The notes beneath the pieces were generated by a model that was not told the origin of the DNA, ran no database searches, and was given only the letters and a program-made list of their open reading frames with translations. The position numbers and the translations under genes are program-made. From Pelargonium nanum (taxonomy: Eukaryota > Streptophyta > Magnoliopsida > Geraniales > Geraniaceae), in NCBI GenBank assembly GCA_036897485.1, contig JAYMTF010001631.1, positions 1-22,174 on the forward strand: a stretch of 22,174 nt of DNA. Reading direction: 5' to 3'. Below are positions 11,801 to 21,103 of the stretch, one piece after another (the stretch's first letter is position 1; each line of letters opens with the position of its first letter).

Positions 11801-12277
11801 AAGTTTGAAAAATGTGATATGGAACTCTTGTCAAAATTAAGCCTAATATAGATGGCGGCAACCATTTCTGAACTAGTAATAGCTTTCATCTCCACCTGCC
11901 CCTCATATTTTAGCACTAAATATTTTCTTCTATACTCTTACAGATGTAATAGGTAGGTAAGTTTGTGTGTGTAATCATTTGGAATTTTACATGCTGCAGT
12001 GCAAACCAAACTGCTACGCAAGGATTATGAGTGTGGGTGCCAAGGACAATCGGATTGTTCTGATTGCCAAGACTGATGTTGCTGCTGGCCAAGAACTAAC
12101 GTATAACTCTCTCTTTAAACTTAAAAGCGGTTTTTTTGAAACGATCTTGTGTCAAACTTATCCGCTGGTGTGTCCATTGTTTGTAGGTATGATTATTTGT
12201 TTGATCCGGACGAGCATGAAGAGTCAAAGGTTCCTTGTTTATGTGGAGCTATAGAGTGCAGAAAATTCATGAATTAG
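2885..12277 (+). CDS. ATX3: ATX3-like histone H3-lysine-4 N-methyltransferase (23 exons)
   Basis: Trithorax-class nuclear enzyme that methylates histone H3 lysine 4; the ATX3/4/5 clade supplies H3K4me2/3 in plants. Exons I assign: 2885-3742, 3839-3894, 3975-4170, 5184-5306, 5390-5458, 5545-5613, 5724-5815, 5931-6023, 6213-6348, 7061-7139, 7290-7389, 7508-7632, 7914-8059, 8642-8746, 8968-9032, 9432-9642, 9813-9899, 10062-10112, 10222-10311, 10783-10869, 11206-11280, 12000-12100, 12187-12277. They total 3105 bases, all in phase, giving 1034 residues, close to the family length of about 1020-1040. Visible parts: NLS-like RKKRKV (41-46), clade motif near 100-130, PWWP (about 231-320, VGDIVWAK), Cys-rich segment and PHD (about 375-473), second PHD (605-655), extended PHD (659-771), SET (about 895-1012: GIHGWG, EYRG, NHSC at 969-972, ELTYDY) and post-SET CLC/C (1022-1029). 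All SET signatures are intact. ATG 2909 (MIMKRT) is an alternative start that aligns better with relatives. ATX3 is preferred over ATX4/5 because the pre-SET stretch [13 protein letters not shown] resembles ATX3 as I remember it. Confidence 0.93.
4171..5183 (+). other. GC-AG intron (intron 3 of the ATX3-like gene)
   Basis: Exon 3 ends GAGAATCAG and the intron begins GCAAGT; the acceptor is TTGTGCAG before GAAACTTGTG. CAG|GCAAGT is the strong consensus for the minor GC donor class. It is the only donor found here that keeps phase 0 between AENGLETS...SENQ and ETCDKDKQ. The nearest GT two bases downstream of the GC (GTTTAT) would bring an early stop. The 1013-base intron is the longest of this gene, and I see no gene inside it. 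Confidence 0.75.
6349..7060 (+). other. Intron 9 of ATX3-like gene with an alternative in-frame splice option
   Basis: The preferred splice joins LEKW (donor at 6349) to IAVNNGD (acceptor before 7061), which resembles the linker of other ATX3-type proteins. A second pair, donor GTGTTC at 6351 and acceptor ATAG before 7033, also stays in frame and would insert ten residues ([10 protein letters not shown]). Which is used cannot be settled from sequence. Confidence 0.4.
10157..10212 (+). repeat. Perfect 28-base tandem duplication at a splice acceptor
   Basis: The 28-base unit starting GATTTTATAATGTTG occupies 10157-10184 and is repeated without a mismatch at 10185-10212, nine bases before the first base of exon 19 (10222), which opens the SET region. 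Each unit ends in CTTAATT, a plausible plant branch-point context, so the duplication doubles the candidate branch site. Perfect identity in an intron suggests it is recent. Confidence 0.95.
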
Positions 12278-13083
12278 GTTAATCAATTTATAATTCCTCA
12301 TTCTTCTATCTCTCAGCAAGTAGCTTATATCCAGCTTCACCCTTCTGACCTCAAACCATCTTTAGATCTCACAATTTTCCCCATGTGAGCAAACCTCGTA
12401 ATTCTTTTCTTATTTTTTTCTTCCATTCATACCCAATGGCCAATTGTTTCCTAATGTTTCTATTGCAATAAGTTGTAAAGAAAAAAGTATTGATTTGTGA
12501 TTCATAGGACATTCTTAAATCTTCGATGTAACGAAGATTTTGTAAATCACAATGTCAATTCAATTAGTTTACAATTGATAAGCCGTTCTTCTAATTACTA
12601 GATTTGTGGTTGGTCTAAATCCAGTCATTTTTAACGGTACAACGTTTCTGTGACTATTGAGGCAATGAAAGATGAAACATGATTATAGTCTTAAGTTTGA
12701 AATTTATTAAGTGACACTAAAAAGAGAATCACATTTTGTTGCATGGCTGAATGAATACTTAAACAAGTTAGATAAAATAGAGAATAATAGAGAATTATAA
12801 ATGATCTCTTTGTGACTGAATATATATAATTTTTTGGGTTAAATGGTTTCTTCTCTTGAATTGAATTTAACATCTCACCTCAAATCTTGTTTGTTAAGAC
12901 CTTTAAATTACTATTTGGTATTCAATAGTCATGTCAGAATGGTGCCATGCATCATGTTTTCAAGTTAGTATACCACGTTTGTCAAACTTTTTTTTATATA
13001 CATAACAAAAAGCATAACCCTAATCCTTTCGAGTGAAATCGTCAACACCCTATGGTAAAAAAAAAGTTTTAAATTTAATCCTT

Positions 13084-13130
13084 AAAATGCTTTTGTTCCA
13101 ATTTCAAAAAAAAAAAAATGCTTTTGTTCC
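13084..13130. repeat. 16-base direct repeats flanking a poly(A) run (retroposition scar)
   Basis: AAAATGCTTTTGTTCC occurs at 13084-13099 and 13115-13130. Between them lie only AATTTC and a pure A run. Target-site duplication plus a 3' poly(A) tail is the signature of LINE-machinery integration, and the duplication starting with AAAA fits the usual TTTT/A nick. The insert is nearly all tail, as in an extremely 5'-truncated event. Confidence 0.55.
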
Positions 13131-13157
13131 TGGGAGGAGAAATCATGATAGTATTAT

Positions 13158-13349
13158 TTTGCATGTGAGTTATAGAAACTATCCGAAATACTAAAGAAAG
13201 GGAGAGCATGGAAATGAGCCCTCAAATTAGACATTAGCAAAGCTTACGTTATAGTCTCTTGGAACATCCTTCTCGAAATAATGGAAGCTCAAGGTTTTTC
13301 AGCGCAATGGAGGCAACTGATTCGCTTAGTTAATTTCAAATTTAGACTA
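13158..13349 (+). pseudogene. Decayed LINE (L1-type) reverse-transcriptase fragment
   Basis: In the frame starting at 13158 the translation reads FACEL, stop, KLSEILKKGRAWK, stop, then ALKLDISKAYVIVSW and NILLEIMEAQGFSAQWRQLI, ending at TAA 13350-13352. This matches the block of plant non-LTR reverse transcriptases with the (A)LKLDMSKAYDRVEW motif, which carries the first catalytic Asp, followed by a hydrophobic helix and GF..W...I. Stops interrupt it, the DR of the usual AYDRV motif has become VI, and the later FADD block is not found nearby, so it is a dead fragment of about 190 bases. No tail or target duplication bounding it is evident. Confidence 0.7.
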
Positions 13350-14232
13350 TAATCATCAATTATCACAAATCAATTTGTGCACTCTCTCTGCCGTTTTGAG
13401 AGTTGACTAGATTTTTCATACGACTACGACTGGTCTTGATTCTCATAGCAGTAGCAGTCTCTTGAATTTGTAGAGAGAAAATTGTGATATCTTTCTTTGA
13501 TAACAAATTAAGGTGTTGTTAGTTTGCAAATCGACAATGAGGTAAATTTACAATGTTTTTTTTATTGGTGCATGCACAAAACAACATGAGCAGTTGTAGG
13601 GAAGGAGAATGTGGCTTGCAAGGTGGTGGTTCGGTTGGAGCCCTCAGATTAGTCTTCGAGTTTGCTTTCAAATAAGATGTTAGACTTGGTGTTGGCGAGG
13701 GGCAGTTGATAGAAAACTTCACGTGGTCGTCTTAAGCTCCATGTGCAATTGTTGTTAATTGTTCGACCTCTTCAAATTGTGAGAGGATTCTAGTGTCTTC
13801 GACTTAATTGTTTAGACTGATGGAGATTATCTAAGATATTTGAACTATTATGTGTCAGTTTGGTGACCCACGAATTAGTTAATTTTTTGGTCTCTTTGTC
13901 AAATTTGTTTGACTAGTTTGATCTTCAAGCCTCGAATTTTACATAATTTTTGTTATAATCCGTTTTGAAGTAATAAATTATCAACTTTTTGTGTTAAAAA
14001 AAATCACAAATCCTACCCTTAAAACATATAAATAAAAGTATACTTCGTCTAGCCAAATCTAGAGTCTCTTCAATGTCCTGGACTCTTGTGCTTTAAATTT
14101 CCATGTTACCGAACAAATAAACGTATACTACGTTCGTGTATTTTTTTTCCCGCGAATGTGTATTTATTTATTTTCTTTTTCATTCACTTTTAAAAATCGG
14201 AGAAGCTGTTCGTGTTTGTTTGAATCGTAATT

Positions 14233-14251
14233 TTTGGCGCGTCTATATAAA
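14233..14251 (+). promoter_or_regulatory. E2F-type site and TATA box of the RMF-like gene
   Basis: TTTGGCGC at 14233-14240 matches the E2F consensus TTTSSCGC and lies three bases before TATATAAA (14244-14251). The TATA box is 80 bases before the ATG, so transcription would start near 14275-14285 with a leader of roughly 50 bases. An E2F site would suggest expression tied to cell-cycle activity; this is inferred from the motif only. Confidence 0.6.
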
Positions 14252-14330
14252 GCCAGAGCTGGGAGCTCTCCGATTAATGTAAGCTCATGACCTGAAATTA
14301 TCTCCGAGAGATAGAGATCGAAGCAGAAAA

Positions 14331-17300
14331 ATGAGGGAACGACAGCGACGCCGAAGAAACAGTTCGATTTGCAGTTGCCGCTCTCCTCGCTCCACTTCTC
14401 TCATTCCTCACTCCGCTTTCGTCTGGTTTGTTCTCTCTCCATCAACACATTTTCTCTGTAAAACCAGTTATCATTACAGATTTACATCACTTCTTCGTCA
14501 TCATGATTTCCATTATTGAAGTTGAATTTTGCTATCTTGATATGTTATTTGAAGTTTGACGCTGATAGAGGTGAATAATTGATCTGAAATTGTGGAAAAA
14601 ATGAGAGCTGTTTGGATCGTCGATATGAATTCTGAGTTGAATTCTGCAGAATTCGCTGATCTGGATATGTGTTGTAGACTTGTAGTTGATGATAGTTCAA
14701 ATTGCTAGTAGATGCAGAGGCAAGCTGCTTCCTGAATACATTTTGTTGAGTTCTTCTGGAAGCGGTTCTATCTTTTTTCTTTCTGATTGGATCTGTGGGA
14801 AAAAAAATTGTAGCAGTGTTACAGATGCATCGATAAGCTGTTTTAGGATATTTTCACTTTTGAAATTGCGAAATCTGGAAAATGTATTGTATCAAGATTC
14901 ATGAGTCTATCAAACCCTGCTTCTGCTTGAAAGTTGAAATTAGTAAGATTAATGGTGGTCATGGACTAGTAGCTTAATTTGGATTATTTGAATCTCTTAA
15001 CTTCTGTTTAGTAGCTGATTAAAATGTGGAGTCATGCTTTCGACACTTCCAGTGCTTTTCAGTTATCCTTCAATACAGGATCTCAAATTTGAGTCGTCTA
15101 GAAATATTTTTCTTTTTCTGCATATTTTTGTGCTTGTAGCAATTACTGTGCTTTGCTTGACTGAGCTACAAACAACAGTTAACTAGAACAAAGTTTCGGA
15201 TATAATTTTTCTTGACAACCAAACGTGGTTGATATGATTTTAGTTTCAGTATTCTGTTTTGATTATTGTTTTTGTGTGGTCTAGGTATGAAGAGGATGCA
15301 TGGATGGAGGTTGCAAAGTATTTGGATGGAAGATCTCTAGTGATGCTCAGTGCTACTTGTACTTGGTTCAGTCGTCTCATCATGACAGAAGAGAGTGTCT
15401 GGAAGTATGTCTGTTTACGAGATCTTCAGGTTCGTGTCTCTGATTGCCGTATGATATCTAAGTGGAAGGATCTCTATGCTTCAGCTTTTGGTAAGTGATC
15501 AGTGTTCATATATACTCCACTTGCCAATTATGTTATGGTTTGATACTCTATATATATAGGATTACCATGGACTGATAAGTGAGTTGAAATCATATTTTAA
15601 TTGATGAATATCATTTTGCAGATGGGAGTCACTCTTACAAGTTCCACCAGCAGGAGAAGCATATTGGTAACTCTAATCTCCTCAGCAGTCTATTGTTGAT
15701 TAAGAGAGTATTTGAGAAATAGGACTTCATGTGTATCTTTTATTGCACATAACTGCCGAATTTGGGACTTATTTGACAAAGAGTTCCTGTGTGGTTCGTG
15801 GAACACTTGATATAAATTGTGAAATACTTGTTCTCAATTTTTTTACCAAGATGCATTAGAAGGGTTGTTTTATCAATCTGCTGACTATGCTAGACGTGAA
15901 TTTACCTTGAAATTATATGTTTTTGTCACCACATGATTGTGCAGTGATGCTAGACTTCGAGCAGTACAGTAAGGTGTGTATTTGAAAATGGTTCTGGTCA
16001 GTTATATCAAAAGCACACCACTAAGGATAATAATCTAGGCTAAAATGATATGAATCATGATCTAGAAAGCTAGTATTTCTCACTCAACGCCAGTTGCTTG
16101 GTGTTGGTTGCCTCTAGGTTTAGGAGGTTATACCAGGTTATGACCAACTTCCATTTAGCTCATACTTGTGTAACACTTGCTCTAAATTTCCCTGAAAAGA
16201 AGAAAAAAAAACTCTAATTTTGTTATTCAAAGAAGATTTAGGCCTTGAATAGTATGTTGGCTCAGGATGGAATGGAACACCTTCAGATGTACTGTGACTT
16301 GAAAACAAATTGCCCATCATGTTAGTGCAAGATTGTTCTGCCCTGCCTTCTCTCAGACAGATAAAGCGGTAGGAAATACGTTTTTCAAAATTAAAGGAAC
16401 AATCATGAGTTTTTTAAGGCACATACTTCGTTAGCTGCCCAATTTTCGATTAAATTTATAGGTAGCATAAACTTCTATCTAAAAATGGGATGAGTAAGCA
16501 CTAAATGATTAACATGTTAAGATTTATAGATTGCATACTCTCACTAATTCATTCTTCTTTTCTTCTTTTATGGTTTATTTCAGATTGGATGCGAATAGGT
16601 GCATTTTCCCTTGATTCACCAGTAGTGCTTCTGACAGAGAAGCTGAGCAGACCAGAGAAACTGCCAAAAGAAGAGAATATAGGGGAGATATTGAAGTCCT
16701 TTGGTCACTGTGTCCTAGACAATGTTAAAACTGGAATCTGGATAGCAGGTACTTTCAAGTTTCATGTTGATTCAGCTAGACTGTCATTTCCTTCTGAATG
16801 CCATTTTTTGTATGTTTGTTTGGGGAGGTTGATGGATGTTGTGGTAATTGCTCCAACTAATGGTGTATCTGAACATTACTAATTTTTGCAGATCTTCAGC
16901 TTGTTCGTTGCCCTGTATGTGACCTTAATACCTGTGACGGTGAGTAACAGAAACATAGTGTGTGCTGGTGAAGTATGATTTGAGAGTGCAGTTGTTAGTC
17001 ATTGAACTAAAACATGTGGATGGTCAGCGTCTCGCATGAGTACCTTCTAGGATGTCTTCATAGCGAACTATGACCTGCTTTAGTTCGAGTAAATAGTCTT
17101 ACCCAATACTTTGGGATATATTTTTGAAATCAACTAACAAGGCACAAAACAAACAAGAGTCCTTTAGCTTATCTAATGGATCACCATGAAAAAAAAAAAT
17201 GGATCACCATGCTCTGGGCTCTTTAATGGAGAATATTATTGCATGAAACTAGATATTAAATATCAAATGTTAGAGTACGCAATGCATCATATTTCTAGCT

Positions 17301-18264
17301 TCCTTGTTATTTAAAACTGTAGTAGCCGAGACTAGATTTGTAAATTAATGAAGTAGCTGCACAATTTTCAGAGCATGTCACTTGGTCTTGCAAGATAATG
17401 AAAATTTACTGCATAAGCAGCACCTAGGATTACGGGCAATGTGACTGTCAAGTATCAATTATGTCGAAATATGTACGTCTAAAATAGTTCTTTACTAGTG
17501 CAGGAACAATGCAAACGTTAGATGCAAGGCATTTTGAACTGTTCCTGGCAGAGGGATACCGGGATGGAAGTTGGAAGTATCAGCTATTAGGAGCCCATGA
17601 CACAAAAAAGCAGGCAGATGGAGCTTCTGGGGGTATCTTTGATGTCAAGCACCTATTGGACTCTTCAACATCCCGTGAGCCTTTATTTTCTATAGAGTTG
17701 CTATGTTAATATGTTTCAGGAAATAATTTTCTCTAATTCTGGTAGATTAACCCAAGCTTTAAGTACATAAATGCAAATAGGAAAAAGAATGTCTATGCGG
17801 TAAGGCTAGAAACTGCAAAGATTATCTGCTTTTAGTGATACTTACAAACTGGTTGCATCTTAAATGTTGTGGCATCTTACAATTCCCCTTTCTGATTTTA
17901 ACTCCAATGGCAGAGATCTTCGACCTCAAGACATGGATAGGCCGACCCAATGACTGGCAACCAAAGGCTATGGTCACTTACCATGCAGTTGCAGTCAGCA
18001 CCAATTTGCAAGCAAACGATGGTAAGACCTCGGGAGACCTGTTCTGAAACTTAATAGTACTACTCCATTGATCCTCGCCTTCATAAGTCAACCATTTGGA
18101 TATATCGAGATGTGCACTTACGTATAGCCACGACAATTTATATAGTTCATGACTTGCATACCCTTTCTTTTTTTAAAGCAGGACTTCAGGTGAAATACCA
18201 GATCATGAGAGCTGGAGATGACGGGGAAGTTGTTTCCATAAGAATCTCTCAGCAGCTCCTTTAG
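14331..18264 (+). CDS. RMF: RMF-like F-box protein (8 exons)
   Basis: F-box proteins recruit substrates to SCF (SKP1-cullin-F-box) ubiquitin ligases; Arabidopsis RMF (At3g61730) affects tapetum breakdown and pollen maturation. Exons: 14331-14425, 15285-15490, 15622-15666, 16584-16748, 16892-16939, 17504-17674, 17914-18021, 18182-18264. They sum to 921 bases, all phases join, and the product is 306 residues, close to RMF. A short Arg-rich, Ser-rich head (MRERQRRRR) precedes the F-box at about 33-79 (YEEDAWMEVAKYLDG, MLSATCTWF, VWKYVCLRDLQ). The rest carries the conserved tail of this small family: EKHIDWMRIGAF, LVRCPVCDLNTCDGTMQTLDARH, W-GRPNDWQPKA and a C-terminal VSIRISQQLL. No kelch or LRR repeats are seen. 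The ATG is the first after the TATA box. Orthology to RMF rests on remembered sequence plus adjacency to ATX3, and is likely but unchecked. Confidence 0.9.
14426..15284 (+). other. First intron of RMF-like gene
   Basis: The donor GTTTGT follows codon 31 plus two bases and the acceptor is GTCTAG before TATGAAGAGG, joining to a Trp codon just before the F-box. At 859 bases it is the longest intron of the gene; a long first intron may carry regulatory signals, but no specific one is recognised. Short open frames inside it resemble no family. Confidence 0.7.
17175..17211. repeat. 14-base direct repeats flanking a pure A run (retroposition scar) in RMF intron 5
   Basis: AATGGATCACCATG stands at 17175-17188 and 17198-17211, with only nine A residues between. 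This is what a non-LTR retroposition event leaves when only the poly(A) tail was copied, with a 14-base target duplication. Slippage cannot easily duplicate a non-repetitive 14-mer around an A run, but a chance duplication is possible. Confidence 0.6.
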
Positions 18265-18555
18265 GCTTTAGTCATGTAGTTTCGTCTTTCCCATGCCTAG
18301 TTTCATATATTCGTGTACGCGTGATGGTATGCACGTATAGGCTATAGAATGCATCACTAAAAGGACTAACCAAGATCTATCCATTTGCTAGCGTTGATTA
18401 CCATAAGTAATAGCGTCCTGAGACTGACTAGTGATAAACCTCTAGGAATATACTAATTTTGACTTTTCAATTTCTGGTAGTTGTACAGATTAGTCCTCAT
18501 CAGCACATACATTTCTTGGCATTTTCTATAGCCTGGAACAAGTCCTGCCAAAACT
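18265..18555 (+). other. Short spacer: RMF-like 3' end and ATL-like promoter
   Basis: Only 291 bases separate the RMF-like stop from the ATL-like ATG, on the same strand. The stretch must hold the 3' UTR and poly(A) site of the first gene and the promoter and leader of the second. I see no clear TATA box in it, so part of the ATL-like promoter may overlap the upstream transcription unit. Confidence 0.5.
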
Positions 18556-20452
18556 ATGGCTGCCATACAACTCTATTTTCTCTTCTTCCTCTTTTCCATT
18601 GTTCATCATGCAGTTGCTGCAACAGATTGCCCGGTTTTCGCCTGTCCCGACACTAACATCTCTATTCGGTTCCCTTTTGGGGTAGAAAGCCTGCAAAGCC
18701 AAAGCTGTGGCTTCCCAGGATTCAACCTGAGCTGCAGTGATGGCTCAACAGTTCTACACCTTCCATACTCCGGTCGGTTTCTTGTCCGTGACATCAACTA
18801 TCTCACGCAGCAGATAAAGCTCTACGACCCGGACGGTTGCCTCCCGGGACGCTTCCTGAGAAGCTTCAATCTTTCAGCTTCTCCGTTCGTTGCTGAGTTT
18901 CGCCAAAACTTCACTTTCATGAGCTGTCCGGCTGAGGTCACCATGTCCCGGCTCGCTCCAATCACTTGCCTCAGCAACGACACCATCTCCGTATTGGCTA
19001 CCTCTTCCACGAGCCTTGCACGGTCCATGCCTGAATCTTGCAAGATAATCAGCACATTGCAGGTTCCTGTTTCATGGCCTGGTGAGTACGAGGAAGAATT
19101 CACTACTCAGCTCAACGATGACTTGGCGTTGACATGGTTCGAGCCTTATTGCGGAGACTGTGAAGCTCAGGGCGGCACTTGTGGCCTCCTCAATAACACC
19201 ACTGCTCCGCAAATTGGTTGTTTCTTCAACCCTGCAACAGGTAATGATTCTCATATTTACCACACTTCAGAAAAAACCAAAGTCAAAATCAAAATCAGGA
19301 CTGGGTCAAAACATGTTCTGGAGACTAGTTAACAGCAATTTTTGATATGATTGATATGCTGAATTAAGATAATGCGTGCAAGTCTGGGAATGGGGATTAA
19401 ATTAAAGGGCATTGACCAAAATGAAATAATGTCACGTAAACGTGAAAGGCAATACAAAATGAAACCATACAAGCGATGAATGATTGTGCCTTCTTTGAAC
19501 TCATATTTTTTTTGCGTTTAGCACTTGATTAGAGTCTTGCATGTATTTATGTCTTGCATTGAACTAGTTTTTTATTTACTTCTATTAACCGGTTGTAGCA
19601 TGTTAATTTGTGCACGTCAGATATAGAACATGTAATCATGTCAACTCATAATAGTTGCTATTGGACATGCCACGCCAACGAACTTGCACTAAAGTCATTA
19701 TGTTGCGTTTTGTTTTTTCCTTCGCACTGAGCCAAAACAATGTCGCTTTGCCGGTTGATTTTGAAAGGAAAAAAAAAAACAAAATGCATCGTTTAGCGAT
19801 TTTACCACAACAAATGACAATTATTATGAGCAAAGATCACAAATTGACATGCTAAAACTAATTACTATGGATAAATAAAAAATAGTTAAATGCGTGCAAA
19901 ACCTTAATTAGAAATTAAGAGTTTAATCCAGTGATTGCGAGTTCAGGGAAACAAAACCATTTAAACTGCAATACAATTACATGGGGAGTGCTAATTAATT
20001 GCAAACATAATTTTTTTTCAGGTGAAACAAGAGGTATCCATGTTTTCAGGATCATTGCCTTGTCCATTGCTGTACCAGCTATCCTGCTAGTTTCTGCCAT
20101 TGCATGTTTTGCTTGTTTCACAGACAGGAGAGGGAGGAGAATTCGGATGAGCACAATGAGAAGGAACTCCGATGCGACAGCAGTGTTGCCCACAGCTGAG
20201 GCTGAGAATGTAGTGATGGGTCTTGATGAGTCCACCATTGAATCCTACACAAAGTTGGTCCTTGGCGAGAGCCGGCGTCTTCCACCCGGACCCAACGATA
20301 CCACCTGCCCTATATGCTTGTCGGACTACTGTACCAAAGAGACTCTCAGGTGCATTCCTCATTGCAAACACTGCTTCCATGCAGATTGCATTGACGAGTG
20401 GCTCCGAATGAACACCACATGCCCAGTTTGCAGAAAGTCACCATCACAGTAA
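18556..20452 (+). CDS. ATL20/21/22-like RING-H2 finger E3 ligase with WAK-type extracellular domain
   Basis: Membrane-anchored ubiquitin ligase of the ATL family. Exons 18556-19240 and 20022-20452 join in phase (G|GT) to give 371 residues. Order: signal peptide about 1-22 (hydrophobic core, AVAA end); cysteine-rich galacturonan-binding WAK-like domain (about 25-130: IRFPFGVE, CGFPGFNLSC, VRDINYL); WAK-associated C-terminal motif (about 190-226: LTWFEPYCGDCEAQGGTCG); one membrane helix about 236-260; GLD motif in MGLDESTIESY; RING-H2 at 324-365. The zinc ligands read C-X2-C-X15-C-X-H-X2-H-X2-C-X10-C-X2-C with the family Trp in DEWL, all intact. Several N-X-S/T sites lie on the predicted outer side. 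It looks like a receptor-like E3 linking the cell wall to ubiquitination, by analogy. It follows the RMF-like gene by 291 bases; no functional tie is implied. Exact paralogue (ATL20, 21 or 22) is not resolved. Confidence 0.92.
19241..20021 (+). other. Single intron of the ATL-like gene
   Basis: GTAATG donor and a T8 tract plus CAG acceptor bound a 781-base AT-rich intron that separates the extracellular half from the membrane and RING half of the protein. No gene or recognisable element is seen inside. Confidence 0.8.
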
Positions 20453-20846
20453 TATTCATGCTATTCTCAGCCATCATGTATGTTTTTCTTCCAATTCTTC
20501 TGTACATCATCATAGTAGGTTCACACTAAACACATCTTTGCATATAGTGTGGTAGGTTGGGTCAATTTGTATTAGTTAGGCCATGAAATTGAATACTAGC
20601 TACCATTTCCCAAATACAAGCATTCAATTCACATGTAAACATTTATATATTTATATATAGAATCAAAGTTACTTGGCAACAGTAAAAGGGAGGTGCAAGA
20701 ATGAGGACATTTCACATGTTGCATGCTATATTCAAGTATGTTATAGTGTCATGTTTGGTGATGAGGACCTGAATGAGAGCTTTTACATGGAAAATGGTTC
20801 ACTTCATTACAGACTTGGGTTCTCAAACACTTCAACGGTAACTGTT
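20453..20846. other. 3' flank of the ATL-like gene
   Basis: AT-rich sequence holding the 3' UTR of the ATL-like gene and, on the other strand, possibly the end of the SDE2-like 3' UTR. A 69-codon frame at 20673-20882 begins with TTG and shows no family resemblance; no gene is called. Confidence 0.5.
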
Positions 20847-20937
20847 ATTGTTTACTTCATAAGATCAAGTGACATACTATAGGCATATAGCCATTGTTAA
20901 CTTCATTGACCAAGTGACATACTATAGGCATATAGCC
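20847..20937. repeat. Two-copy tandem duplication (46/45 bases) between convergent genes
   Basis: The unit at 20847-20892 is followed directly by a diverged copy at 20893-20937. The last 27 bases of each, beginning CAAGTGACATACTATAGG, are identical; the first halves differ at several sites. The duplication ends 19 bases beyond the SDE2-like stop codon, so it lies in that gene's 3' UTR. Confidence 0.9.
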
Positions 20938-20956
20938 CAATAGACAAGACAAGTGA

Positions 20957-21103
20957 TCATTTCTTTGCAAGCAATTTCTTTGGTAGCTTATCTAATGGGG
21001 TGGATTTAAGCAGGAAAAGCCTTGCGGCACGCTCCTTCAAAGTGCCTCCACATTTTAACCCGCGTGCTTGGAGTTCAGACTTTAACCTTTCCATGCCAAG
21101 AAC
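20957..21103 (-). CDS. SDE2-like protein, last exon (C-terminal SAP domain), partial
   Basis: Read on the minus strand, an AG acceptor at 21105-21104 precedes a 49-codon open exon ending in TGA at 20959-20957. The product segment VLGMERLKSELQARGLK, CGGTLKERAARLF and LLKSTPLDKLPKKLLAKK matches the C-terminal SAP-type helix-turn-helix of SDE2 proteins (KSEL..RGLKCGGTL.ERAARLF). SDE2 has an N-terminal ubiquitin-like fold and acts in replication-stress response and pre-mRNA splicing in fungi and animals; the plant homologue is little studied. SF3A3-type SAP motifs are similar, but the CGGTL.ERAARLF wording favours SDE2. The rest of the gene lies beyond the window. Its 3' end converges with that of the ATL-like gene. 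Confidence 0.8.
   Translation of the reverse strand, partial: VLGMERLKSELQARGLKCGGTLKERAARLFLLKSTPLDKLPKKLLAKK

Larger units (their letters stand above)
12278..14232. other. Intergenic spacer between ATX3-like and RMF-like genes
   Basis: The first few hundred bases are the probable 3' UTR and terminator of the ATX3-like gene, but I see no decisive poly(A) site. The rest is AT-rich and holds a poly(A) insertion scar (13084-13130) and a LINE reverse-transcriptase remnant (13158-13349). About 13500-13730 has a moderately open frame on both strands that I do not recognise. No host gene is supported. Confidence 0.6.

Noticed and set aside
12101-12254. Read-through of the last ATX3-like intron giving a different C-terminus
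   Set aside because: Splicing at 12101/12186 restores the conserved [12 protein letters not shown] and the post-SET cysteines; read-through would lose both.
13519-13722. 67-codon minus-strand frame and matching plus-strand openness
   Set aside because: No recognisable motif and no splice partner; could be part of the LINE remnant, but nothing supports it.
20673-20882. 69-codon plus-strand frame downstream of the ATL-like gene
   Set aside because: Starts with TTG, overlaps the tandem duplication and resembles no protein family.
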